Positions 15,301-23,034 of a stretch of 36,881 nt of DNA are shown one piece after another; position 1 is the first letter of the stretch, and every line of letters starts with the position of its first letter. The DNA is from Pirellulales bacterium (lineage in GTDB: Bacteria; Planctomycetota; Planctomycetia; Pirellulales; Lacipirellulaceae). Under the pieces are notes generated by a model. That model made no database searches. It was not told the DNA's origin and was given only the letters and a program-made list of their open reading frames with translations. The translations under genes and the position numbers were made by a program. The stretch spans positions 1 to 36,881 of the forward strand of contig JALHQZ010000019.1 of the NCBI GenBank assembly GCA_022841705.1. Reading direction: 5' to 3'.

Positions 15301-16227
15301 TCACTCTGCGGCCGGCTCCGACGACTGAGCCTCCTCTTGGCAAAGTCGTTTGTTGGCAAGCAAGCCCGCGCCGCCCGGTGCCTCGGTGTACAAATCGATC
15401 TTTGCACGACAAAATGGACACGAAAACACCAAATTGACACCGCCCTTTGAAGCGGAATAGGCGTGCTTGCAAAGACACGTCTTGCAGATTGAATTCTTGC
15501 TCTGGCAGCATTTCATAACTGTGCGAACGCGTTTGGCAGTATACTGGTCCATACATACCGGGCAGCGCGCATTGTAATCGTCGTCATCGACAACGCCGAG
15601 AATCGGGTCGCTCTCTTCGGGCACTTCAGCAGCTTGACATTCGTCAATGATCTGACAAAAATGTTGTGTGCCGAGGGCTTTGCACTCGAGGAGAATGTCA
15701 AGCGCGTGTTGTTCGGACGACATACGGATTTCAGAATCAATCAGCGACAAAGAAAGGCCAATCCGTGACGACAGCACGCCAAACAAACAGTACCGCCACC
15801 GTTCCGAGCTCAAAACGTCTCGGTTTTCCGATGTTTGGTAAATATGCGCCATACGAAGTGCTTCGGCATGCAGAGGCGCAAGTTCGTCTGCAATTTGTTT
15901 GCGACGCGAAATGACCATATCAGCCAATGCGTCTCTGTTTTGCCCCCACTCAGCCATTGGGTATGCGTCAATGATTTCGGAAAAAACAGCCGGGCGAGGA
16001 CCGACAATCAAACGAACAAGGCGCTCAAGAGCCATCAGTATGTACCAAGCCTTGTAGTGGACCACTTGCTCGTGGATGTAGTTCTTGCCCTGAAGCTCAT
16101 AATGAGCAATCTTTCCAAATTTGTCCAGCAGCAGCTGCTCGGCTCGCTTCTCATCTGGTGTGAGCTGACGCTTATCCCGCAAAGCGCCAGCTTTCGCAGC
16201 AGCTGGAGGTGTCGACGTTTCACTCAT
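15301..16227 (-). CDS. RING-like zinc finger protein, 308 aa
   Basis: The N-terminal ~215 residues are helical and unrecognised. A RING-type zinc-binding module follows at 222-273: Cys222, Cys225, Cys240/241, Cys248, Cys251, Cys253, His255, Cys270, Cys273. The final Cys-Pro-Phe-Cys and the first Cys-Pro-Val-Cys are typical of RING fingers, which usually recruit E2 enzymes for ubiquitin transfer; E3 activity is inferred. Extra cysteines leave the exact ligand set uncertain. The start at 16227 follows an A9 tract (16240-16248 on the minus strand) and a GCGAAAG-ATG leader. Confidence 0.8.
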   Translation of the reverse strand: MSETSTPPAAAKAGALRDKRQLTPDEKRAEQLLLDKFGKIAHYELQGKNYIHEQVVHYKAWYILMALERLVRLIVGPRPAVFSEIIDAYPMAEWGQNRDALADMVISRRKQIADELAPLHAEALRMAHIYQTSENRDVLSSERWRYCLFGVLSSRIGLSLSLIDSEIRMSSEQHALDILLECKALGTQHFCQIIDECQAAEVPEESDPILGVVDDDDYNARCPVCMDQYTAKRVRTVMKCCQSKNSICKTCLCKHAYSASKGGVNLVFSCPFCRAKIDLYTEAPGGAGLLANKRLCQEEAQSSEPAAE

Positions 16228-16239
16228 CTTTCGCCCAAG

Positions 16240-16248
16240 TTTTTTTTT
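16240..16248 (-). promoter_or_regulatory. A9 tract upstream of the RING gene
   Basis: Minus-strand A9 preceded by TGT, ending 12 bases before the ATG at 16227, with GAAAG directly at the start codon. Confidence 0.4.
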
Positions 16249-16255
16249 ACATCAT

Positions 16256-17332
16256 TCATTCATCTCCAATGCGCGCTCGTTTCGAAAGCTGAATCGCTTG
16301 CATTGTTTCTTCCGAATGCTCGAGTTCCAATGCGGCCTTCTTTTCGCGAATGGCGCGCGCAGAATTGATGACACCCTGACAGCAGCGAATGCGACGCGAC
16401 TCATTTGTGATAAAGGCGCTCAACGAGTGCCGCGAGTCGCGGAGAATCTGGTCGATGACGTAGGGCGGTAGGCCTAGATCGTGCAGCACGAGCCAGAGGT
16501 CGACTGCCGCTCGGTAGACAAAGTCGCCCAGGCGATAAAGTGGTACCGCAGCATCTTCAAGCTCAGCGAGGCGTCTGTCGGAAGGCTGTGCGCCACTTTC
16601 CCACAACAAATGCACCTGTGCCTGAAGGTCTCGGTAGGCGTTCCACAGGCTGCGTTTCTGGTAAAAGTTTTGAAAAAGCTTTTCGGCATTGGCGCCTGGC
16701 AGGCCCATGTACAGCATTGCAACCATCGGCTTGTTTTGTCCCAGCGCCGCGCCGGCAGACGCAAATAGGCGCAGCTGCGAATAGTCTTGCTCGATCTGAT
16801 CGTTGGTGCAGAACAACTTATGTATTTTGGAATAGTGCTCGCTTCGCACCACCCGCCCGCTGCACACTGCCGTCGCCAGCGCTTCAATTCCTGCATTTGA
16901 GAACACCTGTGTCGTAAGCGACATTTCAAACTGCGGCCAAACGGCTAGAGCCACCGAGTACAGACGCTCAAAATACGGTCGATCGTTGGCAAGAGTTGTA
17001 ATGCAGCTCGCCATCCAAGGCGGAATCGGTTGGACCTCGAGAAAGATTGCCACACAAACATCGGCGGCACACTCCCGCCATTCGCATAGCATTGCCTTGA
17101 AAATCTCCGGGCCTCGGTCGACCCAACACGCCATCCGCACCGGTCCCTTCAGCACCGCACGCATAAGCCGCGCGCTGCTGTGCATTTTGTGCCCGTTTGT
17201 CAGCACCATCATCAAATGCTGATACAGTTCGACATGTCTTGCGCGCTCTTCGGCGTTCCACGATTCGAGCTTTTCCACAAGCTGGTCGTCTCCAATGTCA
17301 AACTTGTAGCCGTCGACACCAACCAAAGTCAT
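16256..17332 (-). CDS. Helical 358-aa protein, unknown
   Basis: The sequence is almost wholly helical with many Leu, Ala, Trp and Cys residues. No signal peptide or membrane span is present. A Leu-Pro-Pro-Tyr-Val-x-x-x-Ile-Leu motif near residue 290 resembles a helix found in adaptor proteins, but this is weak. The last 15 residues contain a basic cluster (Lys-Arg-Ala-Arg) that could be a nuclear signal. The start is the ATG at 17332; an in-frame TTG 36 bp upstream was rejected. It is co-directional with the RING gene and may form a unit with it. Confidence 0.75.
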   Translation of the reverse strand: MTLVGVDGYKFDIGDDQLVEKLESWNAEERARHVELYQHLMMVLTNGHKMHSSARLMRAVLKGPVRMACWVDRGPEIFKAMLCEWRECAADVCVAIFLEVQPIPPWMASCITTLANDRPYFERLYSVALAVWPQFEMSLTTQVFSNAGIEALATAVCSGRVVRSEHYSKIHKLFCTNDQIEQDYSQLRLFASAGAALGQNKPMVAMLYMGLPGANAEKLFQNFYQKRSLWNAYRDLQAQVHLLWESGAQPSDRRLAELEDAAVPLYRLGDFVYRAAVDLWLVLHDLGLPPYVIDQILRDSRHSLSAFITNESRRIRCCQGVINSARAIREKKAALELEHSEETMQAIQLSKRARIGDE

Positions 17333-17403
17333 CAGTCTTTTTCGAAGCAAACACCGCCGCTCACTCAACTCTTTTTCCCGACAACTTTGACGCGTACTGG
17401 AAG

Positions 17404-17724
17404 ATGCAAGAGCATTGCGGTGCGATATATTTCACGGATGCGCAGCTCGAACAGATGCATATCGATGATCATGAGCGAATGATGCCTCCCGAAGACTTTT
17501 CTAAGCTTGTCTATGCGGCCGAGTTTCACCAGAGACTTCCGTGGGCATTTATCAGCAGAAAAGACAAGTGTACATGGTTCTGCAGATATCAGGTGAAAAA
17601 TACTGGCAGGCTCTTGATGGGTTGTTACAAGCACCACAACTTGCCAGACACCACGCAAGAAGAGTGGCGCAACTTTTGCAAAAGGGTAGACAAAGCGATC
17701 GCATTCGAAAGCAGGCGTCAATGA
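17404..17724 (+). CDS. Hypothetical 106-aa Cys/His-containing protein
   Basis: This small protein is rich in Trp, Phe, Tyr, Cys and His, with a Lys/Cys/Trp/Phe/Cys stretch near residue 55 and a Cys-Tyr-Lys-His-His stretch near 75. These could bind a metal, though no standard finger is formed. There is no membrane segment. The frame is open further upstream without an ATG, so the ATG at 17404 was taken. It ends just before a long T/A palindrome and converges on the macro-domain gene. Confidence 0.65.
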   Translation: MQEHCGAIYFTDAQLEQMHIDDHERMMPPEDFSKLVYAAEFHQRLPWAFISRKDKCTWFCRYQVKNTGRLLMGCYKHHNLPDTTQEEWRNFCKRVDKAIAFESRRQ

Positions 17725-17744
17725 TTTTTTTTTTGCAAAAAAAA
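17725..17744. terminator. T10-GC-A8 palindrome between convergent genes
   Basis: The run T10 G C A8 forms a perfect 9-bp palindrome (T8-GC-A8 core) in the 55-bp gap where two genes converge. It could act as a bidirectional transcription end or mRNA 3' processing signal, which is inference from its position and symmetry. Confidence 0.4.
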
Positions 17745-17779
17745 GTGAAGACATTACCCAATCGGACGCCGCTCATTGT

Positions 17780-18316
17780 CTAATCCTTCAATTTGCATAT
17801 TTTGACCTTGACGCCGGGTAGCGAGCGCGCAAATTGGTCGATCATGGCTTCGTACCGCGGCCAACTACCGCCCGCCAATCCGCATCCAATCCCGTGCGGA
17901 AAAGCAACCTTGGTAATCCTGGCGCCGTCAGAATCGCGGATTGCCATTGCAAGATCGTGCAGTGCCTCGCGAAAGTACTCTTCGCGCCGCGCGGCCGTAT
18001 CGTCGTCGGCGCTAATCTTATACTGCGCGCACCAACCACCGGGTTTTCCGGGTGCCAGTTGCGCCATGAGGCAAGCAACAATCGGCTCCGACTCATCGCC
18101 AGGTGGAGGCCGGCACAAAACCGCCGTGCCGGGCGTATCTGGCTTGCTGGCCGTATTGACAGTCGAACCGCTGCGACGCGCATACACGTCTGCGTAGCGA
18201 AAGCGGCGCGCAATCGATGCAGCCAGTCCATGAGAACGACGCGTAACAGTGTTGCATTGCTGAACGATCACGTCGGCATCGCAGCTCAACAAGTCTTCAT
18301 TGACTGTTTCCGCCAT
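17780..18316 (-). CDS. Macro domain (ADP-ribose-binding) protein, 178 aa
   Basis: The whole protein is one macro domain of usual length. The first ADP-ribose loop reads Asp-Val-Ile-Val-Gln-Gln-Cys-Asn (15-22), followed by the Gly-Leu-Ala-x-x-Ile-x-x-x-Phe helix. The second loop is the Gly-rich Gly-Ile-Gly-Cys-Gly-Leu-Ala-Gly-Gly-Ser-Trp (142-152). Family members bind or hydrolyse ADP-ribose derivatives, including ADP-ribose-1''-phosphate and ADP-ribosylated proteins. Viral macro domains are known to counter host ADP-ribosylation. Catalysis here is plausible but not shown. Loop 1 has Gln-Gln-Cys-Asn, close to the form seen in phosphatase-type members. Confidence 0.85.
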   Translation of the reverse strand: MAETVNEDLLSCDADVIVQQCNTVTRRSHGLAASIARRFRYADVYARRSGSTVNTASKPDTPGTAVLCRPPPGDESEPIVACLMAQLAPGKPGGWCAQYKISADDDTAARREEYFREALHDLAMAIRDSDGARITKVAFPHGIGCGLAGGSWPRYEAMIDQFARSLPGVKVKICKLKD

Positions 18317-18333
18317 TCGATGACCGAAGCTGA

Positions 18334-19293
18334 CTATTTTGCATCATACAACACGCCATCGATTTTTCGCCGGCAGCGCACGCACGTATGTGCGTCGTTT
18401 GTTCGCTGCAGCGCGCGCGAACACGATTCGCACACCACTTTGTGCAGGCATGGTAGAACAACCGTAGTCGGCGCAGCGTCGAGGCAGATCATGCATTGAT
18501 CTTCGTCGGCCGCTGCTTCCTCCGCAGCGGGTTCGATCGTCTTTTGTTTCTTGGCCGGCGACAGCGGTGCTGCTGCTGAAACACTGCCGATGACCGCCAT
18601 CTGCGGCGAGGCAAGTCCCAAAGGCTCATAGGCGCTCCAGCCGCCGTGATGCAGGACGCCGTGTTCGCGGCACAAGCGATCGTAGTCGGGCCAGCCAAAG
18701 CGATCCAACTTCCGAAATATTGGTTTTCGCGGGCGCATTTCAGCGCGCATTTCCGTGCACAACTGCTTGCCAGCGGCCGTGCGCCAATTGTAGTGCTTCA
18801 GGTAGACGTGTGTGGCGCGCTCAACCACGAAAACCTCATGCCACGAGCGCTGATAGCCGCGGCATTCGCGGAGAAACGTCACGAGCTTCTCTTCGGCCGC
18901 TTCAAACGAAAACTCCTCTGCGCCTTTGAAAACGACGCAGAGGTTGCCGCGCATCGAAACGTAAAACCCGGCGTCCAATAGCATGCGGAAAATGGCTGGA
19001 ATTCGCGCCCAGTCCCTGTAGTGAACGGAGAGCGCTGTGCGACCCAAAGAGTCTGAGACAACCGCGCTCGCTGCGCCTGAAATATCGATAATCCACTGCT
19101 GCAGCTCTTCTTCGCTACGCAGATCGCTCGCACTTTCGTCAACCAGTCCAATGCCTCCAAGCTGGATCATACCGGTGCCGTGCGAAGGAAACCCAAGCCC
19201 GTTGGAAGACTCGGCTTGTAAACAGCGCTCAATTGTCAGCGGCCCTGCGCTCATCATTTTCAGGAAATGAAAAGGTGTGGTTCGAGTTTTCAT
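18334..19293 (-). CDS. C-terminal RING-HC finger protein, 319 aa
   Basis: A complete C3HC4 RING ends the protein: Cys267, Cys270, Cys282, His284, Cys288, Cys291, Cys304, Cys307, with the spacing C-x2-C-x11-C-x-H-x3-C-x2-C-x12-C-x2-C. This matches RING-HC ubiquitin E3 ligases and resembles the C-terminal RINGs of IAP-like proteins. The N-terminal ~230 residues are unrecognised and presumably select substrates. The ATG at 19293 overlaps the stop of the upstream gene (ATGA), which suggests coupled expression. A second start at 19257 (Met-Met) is also possible. Confidence 0.85.
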   Translation of the reverse strand: MKTRTTPFHFLKMMSAGPLTIERCLQAESSNGLGFPSHGTGMIQLGGIGLVDESASDLRSEEELQQWIIDISGAASAVVSDSLGRTALSVHYRDWARIPAIFRMLLDAGFYVSMRGNLCVVFKGAEEFSFEAAEEKLVTFLRECRGYQRSWHEVFVVERATHVYLKHYNWRTAAGKQLCTEMRAEMRPRKPIFRKLDRFGWPDYDRLCREHGVLHHGGWSAYEPLGLASPQMAVIGSVSAAAPLSPAKKQKTIEPAAEEAAADEDQCMICLDAAPTTVVLPCLHKVVCESCSRALQRTNDAHTCVRCRRKIDGVLYDAK

Positions 19294-21113
19294 TCGCCAC
19301 CGGCGTCAATGGCGTAGAACATGAATGCGCGCGGGCAGAGTAGGCGAATTGTGTGCGAGTTGACGCGCTGTTGAAACTGCGGCGCTCGCAGCTTGCCAAC
19401 GAGTCGCGCCGCCTGCTCCAGCGTCAGCTTGAGTTGTTCGTCAGGAAAGCCCTGACCGCCTTCTTCGGCAGCGATGCGCGTCTCTGGCTCTGCCGCCTCA
19501 TCGATGCGGCTCGAGACCCGAGTGCGCTGTTGCGCCGCCGCCCGACCCTCAAGACTCTGCATAAACGCTTCGGTGTCACTCGCCTGCGCACCCATGTCAA
19601 ACGTGTGCGAGCCGGCCTCGAGCGTCTCTGACATTAGTTCATCGGCAAAGTCATCATCATCGTCGTCGTCATCCACCATCACCTCGGGCGCAGCCGCCGC
19701 CGGCTGCTCGTCGGGCGGTTCTTCGCACTCGACGCAGACGAGGCGCAGCGAGAGCATAAACTCGCGCTGCAAATGGCGAATATCGTGCATGGAGCCGTAG
19801 CCGTCGGTCGCCGTCATATCGGCCTCGGTGTCTTCCAAATCAATGTCGTAGACGCCGGCCTGATTCAGGCGCATCTCCTCGTCGTCGGCCGTCACTTTGC
19901 GCTTCTCGCTGCGCAATGCCTGCCCGCGCTCGTCGACAATCTGCAGCAGCTCCGCGTTCGCCTTGTTGCGGTGCACGAGGTAGAATTTGAAGACGCACAT
20001 GTGCGTGTTGCCGGCGCCGTCTGCGTGCTCATGGCCGCCGACAAGCTCGCCGCTGGCTGCGTCCAAGAAGGACTTGTAAAAGTTCTGATCGACGAGCGCG
20101 CCCAAGCGGTGCGGCGTGTGCATCTGCACACAGCCGTCGTACTTTGCTCCGCGCACGTTCATCTCGCGCACCAGCTCCACAATATTAAAGTGGCGCCGAT
20201 GCTCCTCGTGCTGCAACACGATCGGCTGCAGCAGGCGGTAGACGGCGTTGGCGTCTGGCAGCTGCATCAGGTCGGAGCGTGCATTGAGGCGCAGCATGCG
20301 CAGCGGGTTGACGTCGAGCAGCTTGGCGGCCTGCGCTTTCGTGAGCAGAGTCGAGCCGCCGTCGACCATCGATGACGGAGGCGGTGGCGGCGGCGGATCG
20401 TCGATAATCTCGGGTACCAGCAGGGCAATGCCGTCGGGATCATTTTCAACCAGGTCCCGAATGACTTTGGCGGCCTCGTATTCGCGCCGGCGCGCCTCGC
20501 GGTGCGCATTGAAACCGTCAAATTGGCCTGCGCTTGTGAAAAAGTCCGGGTTGCTCGCGTCGGCGGTGTCGCGCGCCGGACGCGCCATTGGCATTCGCAC
20601 AGCCGCCTCGGCACTTGTCGTTTGAGAGTCAGCGGTGCTGCGCGTGTCGCCTTCGGCCGAGACGCCGGCGCGCGTCGTGCGCCGCTTGAGAACGGCCAGA
20701 AACTTCGGGTTGCGGAAGTCGGCGCGCAGCTGCGCCAGAACTTCGGGCGGCTGGTCAAAGTGCGCCACACCGCGCTCGTCCATAATGCGCGGGTCCTCTT
20801 CAACGTCATCCAAAAAATTGTGCTTTTGAAGTTTGCTCAGATACTTCTCCGTCGGTCGCGCCTGCTCGACATCAAACTGGTCTTCGGAACGCCCGTGCAC
20901 GTTGCGCCGCGGCATGGTGCGAGTCTCTAAAAAGTCGTCGTACTTGAACTTGGCCTGGCCCATAAAGTCCTCGGGGTCGAGCGGCGCCGCCTCTTTGCGA
21001 TTGAACGGATTGTAGAGCTGCGGCGGCTTTTCGCGCGGACCTTCCACCATCGAATTGGCTGTTGTCAGTGGCTTTGGCTGCGTGCCGCTGGTGGCGGTGG
21101 AAGAAGAACTCAT
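19290..21113 (-). CDS. 607-aa protein with Pro and Asp tracts, unknown
   Basis: The N-terminal ~200 residues are polar and charged, probably extended, and include a Asp-Pro-Glu-Asp-Phe motif. A run of seven prolines occurs near residue 240, then a helical/strand core (about 260-460), then a run of eight aspartates near 500, then a final folded-looking ~60 residues. There is no signal peptide or membrane segment. Internal virion or regulatory roles are both possible. It is co-directional and overlaps by 4 bp with the RING gene that follows. Confidence 0.8.
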   Translation of the reverse strand: MSSSSTATSGTQPKPLTTANSMVEGPREKPPQLYNPFNRKEAAPLDPEDFMGQAKFKYDDFLETRTMPRRNVHGRSEDQFDVEQARPTEKYLSKLQKHNFLDDVEEDPRIMDERGVAHFDQPPEVLAQLRADFRNPKFLAVLKRRTTRAGVSAEGDTRSTADSQTTSAEAAVRMPMARPARDTADASNPDFFTSAGQFDGFNAHREARRREYEAAKVIRDLVENDPDGIALLVPEIIDDPPPPPPPSSMVDGGSTLLTKAQAAKLLDVNPLRMLRLNARSDLMQLPDANAVYRLLQPIVLQHEEHRRHFNIVELVREMNVRGAKYDGCVQMHTPHRLGALVDQNFYKSFLDAASGELVGGHEHADGAGNTHMCVFKFYLVHRNKANAELLQIVDERGQALRSEKRKVTADDEEMRLNQAGVYDIDLEDTEADMTATDGYGSMHDIRHLQREFMLSLRLVCVECEEPPDEQPAAAAPEVMVDDDDDDDDFADELMSETLEAGSHTFDMGAQASDTEAFMQSLEGRAAAQQRTRVSSRIDEAAEPETRIAAEEGGQGFPDEQLKLTLEQAARLVGKLRAPQFQQRVNSHTIRLLCPRAFMFYAIDAGGE

Positions 21114-21131
21114 TCTTCTTCACAAACGTCT

Positions 21132-21428
21132 TTAATTTCTGCATTTGCGTTTCAATGGTTTGGGAGGTTCTTCCAAAACGGGTGACGCCAAACCCTCCTG
21201 CTCGGCGGCAGCATCGTCTCGTTCTGCCTCGACAATTTTAGCCAAAAGCTTGTTGATGGTCTCGTGAATTTCTTCTCTTGAATAGCTCCGAAAGTACTTG
21301 ATTTTGTGTCCGCCCTTTGTCAGCACAAAAAGGTAGTCGGCTCCAGGCAGGCCGCATTCAATAGTAAAACCCTCGACCGATCGGTAGTCAAGAATAATGC
21401 CTCTGCCAAAGTTTAGCATGTAAGTCAT
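21132..21428 (-). CDS. Hypothetical 98-aa protein
   Basis: The first ~65 residues look like a compact alpha/beta domain (alternating hydrophobics, Gly turns, then a Glu/Ile helix), followed by a Pro/Lys tail ending in a basic Lys-Arg-Lys. The core pattern, several strands and one helix, resembles small pleckstrin-like or viral accessory domains, but no family is claimed. The ATG at 21428 shares a 55-bp divergent region with the gene at 21484. Confidence 0.65.
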   Translation of the reverse strand: MTYMLNFGRGIILDYRSVEGFTIECGLPGADYLFVLTKGGHKIKYFRSYSREEIHETINKLLAKIVEAERDDAAAEQEGLASPVLEEPPKPLKRKCRN

Positions 21429-21483
21429 TCGCAAACTCAAAGCTGCTATCTTTTCAAAAAAAAACAAGTGCTTAAGTTGAAGG
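21429..21483. promoter_or_regulatory. Divergent start region with A9 tract
   Basis: The region separates starts at 21428 (minus) and 21484 (plus). On the plus strand it has A9 (21456-21464), then CAAGTG and TTGAAGG directly before the ATG. On the minus strand a TTTTGAAAAG stretch follows the same tract. Confidence 0.45.
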
Positions 21484-21714
21484 ATGACTTTGGACGAACT
21501 GCCAAGAATTTATCGCCTGGAACCGCACTCCATTTTTGTTGGTGCGCCCGGCACCGTCAGGTCGTTTGCGCTCGACGTTTCCTCAATGCCTCTTCGCATC
21601 TTGGATGCGAATTCGATTCGCATTGCACCAGCACGCACCAACCACCCGCTCAACCTCGCCGACATTCCGGTTTTTCACGAGGCGCCTTCGGCGGACCCAA
21701 TGGAGCTTGATTGA
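21484..21714 (+). CDS. Hypothetical 76-aa protein
   Basis: This small protein is rich in Pro, Leu, Ile and Arg, predicted mostly strand and loop, without Cys clusters or membrane segments. Its ATG has one of the clearest leaders in the window (A9 then TTGAAGG). It lies 28 bp from the next co-directional gene. The product is not recognised. Confidence 0.65.
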   Translation: MTLDELPRIYRLEPHSIFVGAPGTVRSFALDVSSMPLRILDANSIRIAPARTNHPLNLADIPVFHEAPSADPMELD

Positions 21715-21742
21715 ATGAATTGGCTGACTTTTTACAAAAACC

Positions 21743-22180
21743 ATGAGTTACAAAGAAGGAATTGCCATTATTGCGTTGGTCAAAGCCGGCGTGATCACCT
21801 GGGAAGAAATGCTCGCCTACGAAGCGGTGCACAAGGCGGTGCGTGAGCTTCTGCGAGCAAATGCCGATGAGTTCCGCGACATTTTGCATGGATTGTTGGA
21901 TGCTACGTGGCTGGGATGTCGCAGCGATAAGAACTCAACACTTGCGCTCGAGCTTGCAGAAGTGCTTTCGAAAGGCGTTATCCAGCCAGACACGCCACCG
22001 AGCCACCACATTGTGACTCTGATCACTCGCATTGCACCGGGATCAGCGTGGCTTGAGCCGCAGAAGAAGGTTGCGGAATTGACCGTGGCTGAAGGGCGCC
22101 AACTTGAGGCAAAAATTGCCAGCGCCCCCTACCTCAAGGCGCTGGCCAGTGTTCAGCGCCTTCAGGCGCTATGTTTGTAA
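21743..22180 (+). CDS. Hypothetical 145-aa helical protein
   Basis: The sequence is predominantly helical (Ala/Leu/Glu/Lys rich) with a conserved-looking Trp-Glu-Glu motif near residue 20. No signal, membrane span or catalytic motif is seen. The ATG follows CTTTTTACAAAAACC, the T-tract-ACA pattern shared with several other genes. The function is unknown. Confidence 0.7.
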   Translation: MSYKEGIAIIALVKAGVITWEEMLAYEAVHKAVRELLRANADEFRDILHGLLDATWLGCRSDKNSTLALELAEVLSKGVIQPDTPPSHHIVTLITRIAPGSAWLEPQKKVAELTVAEGRQLEAKIASAPYLKALASVQRLQALCL

Positions 22181-22225
22181 AAAGGCAAACTATCACCATT
22201 TTTGGCTGCTGCCTTTTTTTTTACA

Positions 22226-22477
22226 ATGCAAACGCTGGTTGAACAAGCCTACAAACGTCGCCGTGCCGCCACTTGCCCGACTGAAGAAGAATGCAAAGGC
22301 CACAACGACATGGTGAATGCGATGATGGAAGGGATTGCCGAAATGCAGGAGACTTGTCGAGCAATGGCAGAAACGGTGAACCACATTGTCGAAGATGTTG
22401 CGGACATACAGGAGAATTGTCGAGCCATGGCGGAAACGGTGGACCGCATTGTACACAAAGATGTTGCGGAAGAATGA
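22226..22477 (+). CDS. 83-aa protein with internal duplication
   Basis: The second half consists of two near-identical copies of a ~21-residue helical unit beginning Gln-Glu-(Thr/Asn)-Cys-Arg-Ala-Met-Ala-Glu-Thr-Val. The DNA repeats are strongly similar too (about 22343-22405 and 22406-22468), so the duplication is recent. The heptad-like spacing of Met, Val and Ile suggests a coiled coil, perhaps disulfide-linked through the paired Cys. The ATG at 22226 follows T9-ACA; an in-frame TTG at 22202 was rejected. Confidence 0.65.
   Translation: MQTLVEQAYKRRRAATCPTEEECKGHNDMVNAMMEGIAEMQETCRAMAETVNHIVEDVADIQENCRAMAETVDRIVHKDVAEE
22343..22468 (+). repeat. Two-copy tandem repeat of about 63 bp
   Basis: Two adjacent copies begin with GGAGA(C/A)TTGTCGAGC and share most positions over about 60 bp. 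They encode the duplicated helix of the 83-residue protein. Confidence 0.7.
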
Positions 22478-22521
22478 ACTGCTTGCACCCACTGCTTTTC
22501 AAATAAACAGACGAGGAGAAA

Positions 22522-23034
22522 ATGATGACAATAGATGAAGAACCGAGGCTTTTGTTTACGAACCGCTCGCAGTTTGCCGAGCTGACGGATGAAACCTATC
22601 TCCTTTTCTACAATGGAGAAGCGTTTGATAGTGAAAACGATGCGCGTCTTTACGAGCTCTTTGCTCGCTCGCCCTACGATTTCGACAATCGGACGCAGCT
22701 GCGCGAGTACGAGGCGCTGATTGATCGAGATGCTTTCGAGCTGCGCGCGCATCCGGATCAGGCGGCCGCGCGTGCCTTTGCAGCTTCTGATCTGACAGCT
22801 GGCGTTGCCAGCAACGTTTTCGTGTTTGTCTACCAGCGCAGAGCCGGCTCGCGGTTCAGCCAGTCGCCCTTTGCCAATCTCCAAAGCGCTGGGTCGGCAA
22901 TTCTTTTCCGCCAGTACTCGTTTGATCCGTATAGGCGCGCGACGCTTCTCTGGCACTGGAGCAAGCGCCTGGGCAACGCCAGCGTTGGCCTGTTGGGTGT
23001 TCGTTTCGACGACGACGGCGGCGACGAAGACTAA
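22522..23034 (+). CDS. Hypothetical 170-aa protein
   Basis: This protein is mixed alpha/beta and aromatic-rich, with an acidic C-terminus (Asp-Asp-Gly-Gly-Asp-Glu-Asp). No motif, signal peptide or span is recognised. The Met-Met start at 22522 follows a purine-rich leader. Its stop codon overlaps the stop of the convergent TBC gene by 4 bp (CTAA read both ways). Confidence 0.7.
   Translation: MMTIDEEPRLLFTNRSQFAELTDETYLLFYNGEAFDSENDARLYELFARSPYDFDNRTQLREYEALIDRDAFELRAHPDQAAARAFAASDLTAGVASNVFVFVYQRRAGSRFSQSPFANLQSAGSAILFRQYSFDPYRRATLLWHWSKRLGNASVGLLGVRFDDDGGDED

Noticed and set aside
17197..17403. Upstream extension of the 106-aa Cys/His protein
   Set aside because: The frame is open but contains no ATG, only a TTG, and overlaps the start of the divergent helical-protein gene.
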